Notes under the pieces: model-generated
Told to the model about the DNA's origin: nothing
Databases searched by the model: none
What the model saw: the letters and a program-made list of their open reading frames with translations, nothing else
Shown here: positions 7,919 to 14,192 of the stretch, in pieces
How positions within the stretch are numbered: the first letter of the stretch is position 1
Layout: the number at the start of each line of letters is the position of its first letter
Source of the DNA: Caldilineaceae bacterium
Lineage (GTDB): Bacteria; Chloroflexota; Anaerolineae; Caldilineales; Caldilineaceae
Direction of reading: 5' to 3'
DNA length: 38,762 nt
NCBI GenBank assembly: GCA_018003515.1
Contig: JAGNDO010000050.1
Location: forward strand, 1-38,762
Position numbers and translations under genes: made by a program

Positions 7919-8926
7919 CTATTCCACCCTTACCCGGGGATCCACCATGTGGTAGGCCAGATCTACCAGGGTGTTGACGGTTGGATAGACGATAGCCGCC
8001 ACCAGGGTCACACCCATGACCGCGGGGAAATCCAGACTGGTCACCGAGGTGGTGGCATAGCGGCCCAAACCCGGCCAATTGAAGATGGTCTCGGTCAGCA
8101 CCGCACCGCTGAGCAGGCTGCCAAAGGTGATGCCCACCGTGGTCAACACCGGGGGCAGGGCATTTTTCAGCACATGCCGCCACAGCACCACATACCCGGC
8201 CAGCCCCTTGGCCTTGGCCGTGCGGATGTACTCCTGGGCCAGCACTTCCAACATGGCCGAGCGGGTCATGCGCAGCAACACCGCCGTGGAAAAATAGCCC
8301 AGGGTGATGGCGGGCAAAATTAGATGAGAGACACTGTTGCCCAAAGTAGCCCAATTCCCCGTGAGCAGGGAATCCAGGGTATACATGCCTGTGATCATCT
8401 CCGGCGGGGGCAGGGTTGCATCCAACCGGCCAGGTCCGGGGAACCAGCGCAGTTGGCGATAAAATAGCCCCAGAACCAGAAGGCCCAAATAGAAGATGGG
8501 CAGGGAGCCACCGATCAGGGCGAAGACCCTGGCCCCTCCGTCCAGCCAACTGTTGCGGCGCAGGGAGGCCAACATGCCCAGGGGGATGCCCATGAACAGG
8601 GAGATAAGCAGGGCTGTCAGGGAAAGCTCGATGGTGGCGGGCAAAAAGTCCCGCAGATCATCCGCCACCGGACGGCGGGTGCGGATGGAATTGCCCAGAT
8701 CCCCATGAAGGAGCCGGTTTACGTAGCGCAGGTATTGCTCCACCACCGGGCGATCCAGCCCTAGCTCGGCTCGATAGGCAGCGATCTGATCCTCCCGGGC
8801 ATTTTGGCCCAAGGAGACCGCGGCCGGATCAATCGGCACCAGTTGGGCCAGGCTAAAGGTGATGATCGAGACGCCTACTATGACAAGCAACAGTCCGGCC
8901 AGGCGACGTAGAAGAAATTGGAGCAT
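7919..8926 (-). CDS. dppB: Peptide ABC transporter permease, DppB/OppB family
   Basis: The protein has 335 residues from ATG 8924-8926 (MLQFLLRRLAGLLLVIVGVS), the usual DppB N-terminus. The upstream extension to 8992 runs through CGAGGGGCG repeats and is rejected. A strong Shine-Dalgarno is not seen. Family marks are the first helix (about 8-29), LGLDRPVVEQYLRYVNRLLHGDLGNSI in the periplasmic region, IELSLTALLISLFMGIPLGMLA, and the EAA loop EYIRTAKAKGLAGYVVLWRHVLKNALPPVL (about 230-259). It ends with LVDLAYHMVDPRVRVE, typical of the family. It is 110 bp downstream of the binding-protein gene and abuts dppC. Confidence 0.93.
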   Translation of the reverse strand: MLQFLLRRLAGLLLVIVGVSIITFSLAQLVPIDPAAVSLGQNAREDQIAAYRAELGLDRPVVEQYLRYVNRLLHGDLGNSIRTRRPVADDLRDFLPATIELSLTALLISLFMGIPLGMLASLRRNSWLDGGARVFALIGGSLPIFYLGLLVLGLFYRQLRWFPGPGRLDATLPPPEMITGMYTLDSLLTGNWATLGNSVSHLILPAITLGYFSTAVLLRMTRSAMLEVLAQEYIRTAKAKGLAGYVVLWRHVLKNALPPVLTTVGITFGSLLSGAVLTETIFNWPGLGRYATTSVTSLDFPAVMGVTLVAAIVYPTVNTLVDLAYHMVDPRVRVE

Positions 8927-8953
8927 AAGGGTTGGGGCCTGAATGGGATGGGA

Positions 8954-9022
8954 GGGGCGAGGGGCGAATTGCGAGGGGCGATATGCAAACATGCCCCTCG
9001 CAACACGCCCCTCGCAACACGC
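8954..9022. repeat. Clustered direct and inverted copies of CGAGGGGCG
   Basis: Three forward copies of CGAGGGGCG-type units are followed by two inverted copies (CGCCCCTCGCAACA). Arms 8970-8979 and 8993-9002 (TGCGAGGGGC) can pair. The cluster fills the dppA-dppB gap and may reduce read-through or stabilise the upstream dppA message. A further inverted copy occurs at 34109-34120. It looks like a dispersed intergenic repeat. Confidence 0.65.
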
Positions 9023-9035
9023 TACTTGTTACTCA

Positions 9036-10700
9036 TTATTTATTGATGGTCGATAGGGTGATCCCTGGGGTGTCAGCCGGGTCATAGATGAACCCGGTGA
9101 CGGCTGTGCCCAAGCCATAGATGCGAATGGGTTGATAGAGCATGATGTACGGGCCGTTGTGCTGGACATACTCGGTCAGTTGGCGGTAGAGTTCGATCCG
9201 CTCGGCCGTATCCGTGGCAATGGCCGCGTCCTTGGTCATCTGGATGGCCGTGGCATCGTTCCAGTCGTTGCGCCAGGCCAGGGAATGGGCATCCCAGTTG
9301 GCGAAGGGAGTGGCGTTGCCATCGGGATCCGGGAAGTCCGGGCCCCAGTTCATCAACGTCAGCTCGCCGCCCTGGGCGCGATAGATGTCGAGCAGTTGGG
9401 CCTGGGTCATCTGCTGAATATTGACCTTCAGCCCAACCTCGGCCAGATTCGACTGGATCAAGGCCCCGATCACGGCCCAATCCACACCGCCGGGGGCGGT
9501 GCCTGTGGCGACCAGGAAGCCCAACTCCGTGCCCTCGGCCACACCGGCCCCGGCCAACAGTTCCTTGGCCTTGGCGATGTCCTGGGTGAAGGGATTCACA
9601 CCCGTGAAGCCCAAGAAGCCATCGGGGATGATCTCCTGCACCAGCTTGGCGTTGCCCTTGAGCAGGGTCATCAGATCTTCATAGTTGACGGCGTAGCGGA
9701 TGGCTTCCCGCACGTCCGGGTTGTCCAGAGGGGCCTTGGTGGCGTTCATGCCCACATAGACCAGCAGGGTGGAGGTAGCCTTAATCAGGTTGACGTCCGA
9801 GCTGCCTTCCAAGGAGGTGGCGGCTTCGGGACTCAGATCCTGGACGATGTCTGCGTCGCCGGTCTCGATGGCGGCCAGCAGGTTGGACATGTCGGGCATG
9901 TTCTGCAAGATCACCCGCTGCATGATGGGCGCTGTGCCCCAGTAGTTGGGGTTGGCGTCCAGGGTAACTTGGGCGCTGCGGGCCCAGGATTCCAGCACAT
10001 AGGGACCGCTGCCGGCCGAATTGTCGTTCAGCCAGGCCGAACCCATGTCGTCGCCCATGTTGGCCTCAACCACAGCCTTTTCCAATACATCAGCAATGCT
10101 AAAGGTGATCACCGACAGGAAGACGGCCGGGCTCACATCCTTGGGCAGGTTGACCTGGAAGGTCTGGGCATCCACGGCACTCAGGCTCTCCGCCGTCACC
10201 TGGGCGATGTCGATGAAGAGGAAGGCGGGAGATTTGTTCATCTCGATGGCCCGGCTCCAGGAGAAGACCACGTCTTCCGCGGTGACCGGGTTGCCGCTGG
10301 CAAAGGTGGCCGCCGGATTCAGCTTGAAGGTGACGGTCCACATGTCGCCGTTGTCAACGATCTCCCAGGATTCGGCCAACAGGGGCTTGACACCGGGCTG
10401 GCCGGGGTCAAAGCTGACCAGGGTCTCGTAGACATTGCCCACGACCTGGATGCCGCCAAACTCATAGGCCACAGCCGGGTCAAGGGAGATCAGGTCGGTG
10501 GCATCCGACGCAAAGATCAGGGTGTTGGCCCGGGTCAGGGCGGCGGGTGCGGCCGGAGCGGCTTCCGCCGGGGCGGCGGCTTCGCTGCTGCTGGCGGCGG
10601 GGGCGGCTGCCGGGGCTGCCGGGGCCGCACACCCAGCGACCACCAGGGCCATGATCACAAACAGAATCATCCAACTAAGTCGTATCTTTTGTACTTTCAT
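9036..10700 (-). CDS. dppA: Peptide-binding lipoprotein, DppA/OppA (SBP_bac_5) family
   Basis: The protein has 554 residues, with AAGGAGA about 10 nt before ATG 10698-10700. The signal peptide with lipobox VVAGC (lipidated Cys at about 24) is followed by an Ala/Pro linker of about 30 residues. The mature protein has the family signatures LDPAVAYEFGGIQVVGNVYETLV, PLLAESWEIVDNGDMWTVTFKLNPAATFASG, TAEDVVFSWSRA, GSGPYVLESW, NPNYWG, NPDVREAIRYAVNYEDL and LTLMNWGPDFPDPDG. It is a class C solute-binding protein held on the outer face of the membrane that feeds the DppBC channel encoded next. Peptides are the usual cargo, and wall-derived peptides fit the neighbours. It is the first gene of the operon. 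Confidence 0.93.
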   Translation of the reverse strand: MKVQKIRLSWMILFVIMALVVAGCAAPAAPAAAPAASSSEAAAPAEAAPAAPAALTRANTLIFASDATDLISLDPAVAYEFGGIQVVGNVYETLVSFDPGQPGVKPLLAESWEIVDNGDMWTVTFKLNPAATFASGNPVTAEDVVFSWSRAIEMNKSPAFLFIDIAQVTAESLSAVDAQTFQVNLPKDVSPAVFLSVITFSIADVLEKAVVEANMGDDMGSAWLNDNSAGSGPYVLESWARSAQVTLDANPNYWGTAPIMQRVILQNMPDMSNLLAAIETGDADIVQDLSPEAATSLEGSSDVNLIKATSTLLVYVGMNATKAPLDNPDVREAIRYAVNYEDLMTLLKGNAKLVQEIIPDGFLGFTGVNPFTQDIAKAKELLAGAGVAEGTELGFLVATGTAPGGVDWAVIGALIQSNLAEVGLKVNIQQMTQAQLLDIYRAQGGELTLMNWGPDFPDPDGNATPFANWDAHSLAWRNDWNDATAIQMTKDAAIATDTAERIELYRQLTEYVQHNGPYIMLYQPIRIYGLGTAVTGFIYDPADTPGITLSTINK

Positions 10701-11289
10701 ACAGCTCTTCTCCTTTTGGGCCGATCAGAAATGTTGAGAGGGGTACACGGACAAAGCGGTGATATGGGGCGGGTCAAAGCTGAAGCAGTCCCATATCTAT
10801 ATGAAGACAACCAGGATTGCGCCCGGTTGGATCCACCAACATCGAGAATACGCCGGTAAATTGTTCACTACGGGTGGGCGCAACAATCGCCGAGGATAGC
10901 GAGTCCGAATCCGGAGGAGGGGTGTTTGGAACACCGAGGGTTATTATACCCCTTATCGGTCTGAATCAAAACTGGCGAATCTGCGTAGACAAGTAATCCC
11001 CACTTCCCAATCCCCTCACCGTATTGGAAAATCTCCCCAGTTTTATGATATAGTGAAGCACTCACGGTACAAATGAATCGGGTATGTTCAAAATCAGGTG
11101 GCAAACCCCTCCCACATCAAATTGAACACACCCAAATGAATCCGATTTTCTTCACCCTGTTATCTGATCCTTATCCCAGGCTAACCTGTGTTTAACCCAC
11201 AGCAGATAGAATGCATCACCTTGTCCTTCGTCTTCCGCCCCTGTTTCGAGCGACCCCAGGTCGGCTCAATCAACCTCCAGGAGAAAAAC
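10701..11289. other. Divergent intergenic region between dppA and the DsbA-like operon
   Basis: The 589 bp carry no convincing gene. A 78-residue minus-strand frame at 10868-11104 has no start signal and no recognisable composition. The region holds the candidate dppA promoter and a small dyad (listed separately) and should also hold the plus-strand promoter for the gene at 11290. The only AT-rich candidate I see for that is around TATGATATAGTG (11044-11055), without a good -35 at the right distance. Confidence 0.5.
10943..10971 (-). promoter_or_regulatory. Candidate dppA promoter with adjacent dyad
   Basis: On the minus strand, TATAAT (plus 10943-10948) lies exactly 17 bp after TTTTGA (plus 10966-10971). 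The -10 is perfect and the -35 is weak. The expected start near 10936 abuts the inverted repeat GGTGTT-tgg-AACACC (10921-10935), a possible operator. The leader to dppA would be about 236 nt. Confidence 0.45.
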
Positions 11290-12741
11290 ATGGCTCTGTC
11301 ACAGCCTCAACCCCAACGCTCAACCCAGCGTTGGATCGTTCTCAGCATCCTCGTCCTGAGTTTGCTCGTCTTTGCCGCCTGCGCCACCCCCTTTCAGGGC
11401 GAAGGTGCCGCCGTCGCCACGGATTCCACCGTAGCCAAGGCCACTGTCCCTGCCCCCGCAGAGGCGGCCCCGGCCATGGACCCGGATCAAGAGATGTATC
11501 TGGGCATCCCCGTGGGCTTCACCGCCGAGGGCTATCCCTACCGGGGCAGCCCGGACGCCCCCATCACGGTCAACGAGTACAGCGACTATCACTGTCCCTT
11601 CTGCTCTCGCCATGCCACCCAGACCGAACCGGCCCTGACCGAAGGCTATGTGCGTTCGGGGCAGGCCCGCTTCGTCTTCCGGGATTTCCCCCTGGTTGAA
11701 CTGCACCCCACCGCCCCCGTTGCCCATGCCGCCGCCCTGTGCGTGGCGGACCAGAGCGCCTCCCTCTTCTGGGCCATGCACGACCAGATCTTCCGCACCC
11801 AGCAGGCTGGGGCCTCTGCCGCGGACCCAGCCCAGTTCTACGCCGACCTGGCCGATAAAGCCGGCGCGGATATGGACCTCTACAGCGCCTGCATCGACAG
11901 CAATACCATGGCCGTCGCCATCGCCAAGGCATTGGACGATGGTCGGGCCATCGGCTTTACCGGTACCCCCAGCTTCCAATTTGTGCGGACCGCCACGGAC
12001 GAATCCTATACCTTGGTCGGCGCTCAACCCTACGATGTCTTCGCCCAGTGGATGGACACCATGCTGGCCGGGGGCGCACCCGCTGACCCCGCCGCGGCCC
12101 AACAGCCGGAAGCACCCCAGGGCATCCCCTTCTGGGCCTCCGCCGAAGGACTGGCCCCAGACCCGGATCGCCCAGGCTACACCATCGCCGGGGACGAATA
12201 CCGAGGCAACCTGGACGCCCCCGTGGTGATTGTCGAATACAGCGACTTCCAATGTCCTTTCTGTAGCCGTCATGTCCTAGACACCCAACCCACCCTGGAC
12301 GAGCAATTTGTCGAAACCGGCGAAATTCTCTGGGTCTTCAAACACTTCCCCCTCAGCATCCATCCCCAAGCCCCCTTGGCCGGGGCCGCCGCCGAATGCG
12401 CCGCTGACCAAGGCCAATTCTGGGAAATGCATGACCTGCTCTTCACCAATGTCTCCACATGGAGCGTCAACGACCCAGCCCCTGTATTGACCAGCCTGGC
12501 CGAACAATTGAGCCTGGACATGGACCTCTTTGCCGCCTGTCTGGCCGACCCGGCTAGCCTGGAACGGGTGGACAGCGATTTGGCCGACGGTGCGCCCTTC
12601 GTCCAAGGCACCCCCACCTTCATCGTCCTCTACGGCGGCCAGGGACGCATCATCCCCGGTGCCCTGCCCGTAGACCAGTTCGTTCCCGCCCTGCGCCAGA
12701 TGGTCGATGAGGCCACAGGCGTCACCCCTGGCGGAGGTTGA
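11290..12741 (+). CDS. Exported lipoprotein with two DsbA-like thioredoxin domains
   Basis: The protein has 483 residues from ATG 11290, with AGGAG 7-8 nt upstream; the frame continues to 11188 without support. The signal peptide and lipobox (LLVFAAC, Cys31) are followed by a short linker. Domain 1 (about 75-275) has NEYSDYHCPFCSRH with Cys102/Cys105 and the cis-Pro loop GFTGTPSF. Domain 2 (about 285-480) has VEYSDFQCPFCSRH with Cys322/Cys325 and VQGTPTF. Both are DsbA-like thioredoxin_4-type folds, which make or shuffle disulfides in exported proteins. Two complete domains fused in one lipoprotein is unusual, since most relatives have one. The next gene, starting 2 bp after this stop, encodes a third domain of the same kind with a UGA at the active site. 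The domain call is firm; oxidase versus isomerase activity is open. Confidence 0.92.
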   Translation: MALSQPQPQRSTQRWIVLSILVLSLLVFAACATPFQGEGAAVATDSTVAKATVPAPAEAAPAMDPDQEMYLGIPVGFTAEGYPYRGSPDAPITVNEYSDYHCPFCSRHATQTEPALTEGYVRSGQARFVFRDFPLVELHPTAPVAHAAALCVADQSASLFWAMHDQIFRTQQAGASAADPAQFYADLADKAGADMDLYSACIDSNTMAVAIAKALDDGRAIGFTGTPSFQFVRTATDESYTLVGAQPYDVFAQWMDTMLAGGAPADPAAAQQPEAPQGIPFWASAEGLAPDPDRPGYTIAGDEYRGNLDAPVVIVEYSDFQCPFCSRHVLDTQPTLDEQFVETGEILWVFKHFPLSIHPQAPLAGAAAECAADQGQFWEMHDLLFTNVSTWSVNDPAPVLTSLAEQLSLDMDLFAACLADPASLERVDSDLADGAPFVQGTPTFIVLYGGQGRIIPGALPVDQFVPALRQMVDEATGVTPGGG

Positions 12742-12743
12742 TC

Positions 12744-13529
12744 TTGATTAAACGTGCAAAACTTGGTCTGACCATCCTGGCCCTGAGCATCTTGTTGGCG
12801 GCTTGTGGCGGCGGGCAGGAAGCTGCCCCCGCCCAGCCACCGGTTGAAGCGCCGACCGCGGCTCCGACTGTGGCTCCCGTGGCCGAGCCGGAAGTTGTGG
12901 AAAAAGAAGCACCCGTCGCCGCAGAGACCGGGACGGATCTACCGGCACCCACCGTCGAACCCACCCCGGCGGCCCCAGCACCCGTTGACTGGCTCACCAC
13001 CGTCACCGTGGAGGGAGACTACTACATCCTGGGCAATCCTGCCGCCCCCGTCCGCCTGCTCGACTACTCGGACTTTCTCTGAGGCGCTTGCCGCTCGCAC
13101 GTGTTGCGAGTTGAACCCGAAATTCTGACCAACTATGTGGCCACCGGACAGGTCAAACTGGCCTTCCACCACGTATTGGACCACGGTAACTCGGCCCTGC
13201 TCCACCAAGCCGCCGAGTGCGCCGCCGAGCAAGCCCCGGTAGCCTTCTGGCCCATGCACGATCTGCTCTTTGAAAACCAGAACGACCTCTTCCGGGCCGA
13301 CTCCGCCACCGTAGCCACCCTGGCCACCGGCATCGGTCTCGACGGCCCAGCCCTCCAATCCTGCGTGGACAGTGGCCGCTACGCCGAAAAGGTCCAACGC
13401 ATGGACCAGGCCCGCCGGGCAGCCGGCATCCGCCTGCGCCCCAGCTTCGATCTCAACGGCACCTTGTACGAAGGTGCCCAACCCTTCCCCAACTTCGTCG
13501 CCGTCATCAACGGCATCCTGGGGCAGTAG
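12744..13529 (+). CDS. Putative selenoprotein: DsbA-like lipoprotein with UGA-coded Sec113 in a UxxC motif
   Basis: I read one 261-residue protein through an in-frame TGA at 13080-13082. The start is TTG 12744, 6 nt after GGAGG, 2 bp past the upstream stop. The signal peptide has lipobox LLAAC (Cys21), then an Ala/Pro/Val linker to about 80. The DsbA-like domain runs YILGNPAAPVRLLDYSDFL-[UGA]-GACRSHV. Aligned to the neighbour's EYSDFQCPFCSRHV without gaps, UGA falls on the first, nucleophilic Cys, and Cys116 on the second. The frame after UGA stays open for 149 codons with the rest of the fold (LAFHHVLDHGNSALLHQAAECAAEQ, FWPMHDLLFENQ, RLRPSFDLNG with the cis-Pro). A SECIS-like hairpin follows the UGA. 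Sec-containing DsbA-like proteins are known in other bacteria. The alternative is a nonsense mutation. No selA, selB, selC or selD gene is in the window. Confidence 0.8.
13080..13111 (+). promoter_or_regulatory. Candidate bacterial SECIS element after the Sec UGA
   Basis: UGA at 13080-13082 is followed by a hairpin with arms CUCGCA (13094-13099) and UGCGAG (13105-13110), extended by a G-U pair 13093/13111. The five-base apical loop CGUGU starts 17 nt after the UGA. Published bacterial SECIS rules ask for a loop about 16-37 nt downstream with a G in its first two positions; both hold. The stem is short with an imperfect lower part, so it is a candidate only. Confidence 0.6.
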
Positions 13530-13627
13530 GGGATTAGGGATTGGGGATTAGGGATTAGGGATTGGGGATTGGGGATTGGGGATTGACACCCAATCCCCAA
13601 TCCCCAATCCCCAATCCCCACCCCCCG
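13528..13627. repeat. GGGGATT/CCCCAAT heptamer array with inverted arms
   Basis: From the stop codon of the putative selenoprotein gene the plus strand runs through eight GGGATT/GGGGATT units, six to seven bases each, to 13584, then a spacer GACACC, then about five CCCCAAT units. The two halves can fold back into a long hairpin, which probably also ends transcription of the DsbA-like operon. The G-rich half has runs of four G every seven bases and can form G-quadruplexes on the plus strand. The unit is the one at 3652-3682. Confidence 0.85.
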
Positions 13628-13718
13628 TCCGACTTGCGTAGGCAAAACGTATACCACCGTACCCTCCTCGTAGACCGTGCGGTCCCGGCCCGTTTAGGGT
13701 CGTGCCGCAAACGTCAAT

Positions 13719-13744
13719 TTGACCATAAGAATCCGTGCTATAAT
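13719..13744 (+). promoter_or_regulatory. Candidate extended -10 promoter for the vWA/tubulin-like operon
   Basis: TGCTATAAT (13736-13744) is a full extended -10. TTGACC (13719-13724) lies only 14 bp upstream of the hexamer, too close to act as a standard -35, but extended -10 promoters need little -35 contact. Transcription would begin near 13751, ahead of the ATG at 13848 and the GTG at 14193. Confidence 0.5.
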
Positions 13745-13892
13745 GGGCGAAACCGTGAAATCTGGCGGTTATGTATATTTGGAGCGCTTTCCAACCCCCC
13801 GCTCCCTGTGATACAATTTCAGCGAGTCGAAGGAGGACTTTCCTCGCATGATACGCACACTGCCCGATGGCACTCACGAATCCCGGTCACCC

Positions 13893-13925
13893 AGAAGTTC
13901 GACTTTTTACAAAAGTCGAACTTCT
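13893..13925. repeat. Perfect 15-bp hairpin AGAAGTTCGACTTTT
   Basis: Arms 13893-13907 and 13911-13925 are exact inverted copies with loop TAC. The right arm is preceded by an A-run, so it is not a standard plus-strand terminator. It lies 17 bp before the larger palindromic element and looks like a dispersed repeat. Confidence 0.8.
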
Positions 13926-13941
13926 TCGCCGCGCAGACTAT

Positions 13942-14074
13942 CGCCGGGGGCTGAAGCGCCCCGGCTGGGCAAAACAAGCCCGGTGAACCGGGCTGCGCTT
14001 GACACAAAAATCAGTCGATCCCAACCCGATTCATCGGGTTTCCCTGTCCAGCCGGGGCGCTTCAGCCCCCGGCG
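13942..14074. repeat. 133-bp palindromic element: 27-bp outer stem enclosing two tetraloop hairpins
   Basis: Outer arms 13942-13968 and 14048-14074 are perfect inverted copies (CGCCGGGGGCTGAAGCGCCC...). Between them lie hairpin 13977-13994 (AGCCCGG-UGAA-CCGGGCU) and hairpin 14023-14040 (AACCCGA-UUCA-UCGGGUU), giving a three-way folded structure. No start, coding signal or transposase is present. It resembles a MITE-like dispersed element or structured RNA in the leader of the downstream operon. Confidence 0.75.
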
Positions 14075-14192
14075 GTGGTCGCACCTCCCACAAATCAACG
14101 AAGACAAAAATCCGGCACGCACGATCTATCCCCTCCCCAATCCTTGGGTTGAGTTGGCCGAATGGCCGTATCGAAACCTGGGGAGGGCTAGG

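Larger units (their letters stand above)
13530..14192. other. Intergenic region upstream of the vWA gene: repeats, promoter and a long palindromic element
   Basis: The 663 bp hold the heptamer array, an extended -10 promoter, a 15-bp hairpin and a 133-bp palindromic element, all listed separately. An ATG at 13848 has AAGGAGG 11 nt upstream and stays in frame with the vWA gene through all the palindromes. The translated stretch (rich in Arg, Ser, Pro with no domain) looks non-coding, but a 115-residue N-terminal extension cannot be excluded. Confidence 0.6.

Noticed and set aside
10868-11104. 78-residue minus-strand frame in the dppA/DsbA intergenic region
   Set aside because: No ribosome binding site, no recognisable domain, and it spans the likely promoter and dyad.
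13080-13082. Global reassignment of UGA to an amino acid
   Set aside because: Several genes in the window end in TGA in normal context (for example at 12739-12741 and 2760-2762) and TGG is used for Trp, so only local recoding is considered.
13101-13529. Separate 142-residue gene starting at GTG 13101
   Set aside because: It has no ribosome binding site, lacks the thioredoxin N-terminal strand and active site, and is in frame with the upstream lipoprotein through a single TGA; it is the second part of the putative selenoprotein.
13528-13627. CRISPR array
   Set aside because: The repeat unit is only 7 bp with no unique spacers, and no cas genes are present; it is a heptamer tandem repeat.
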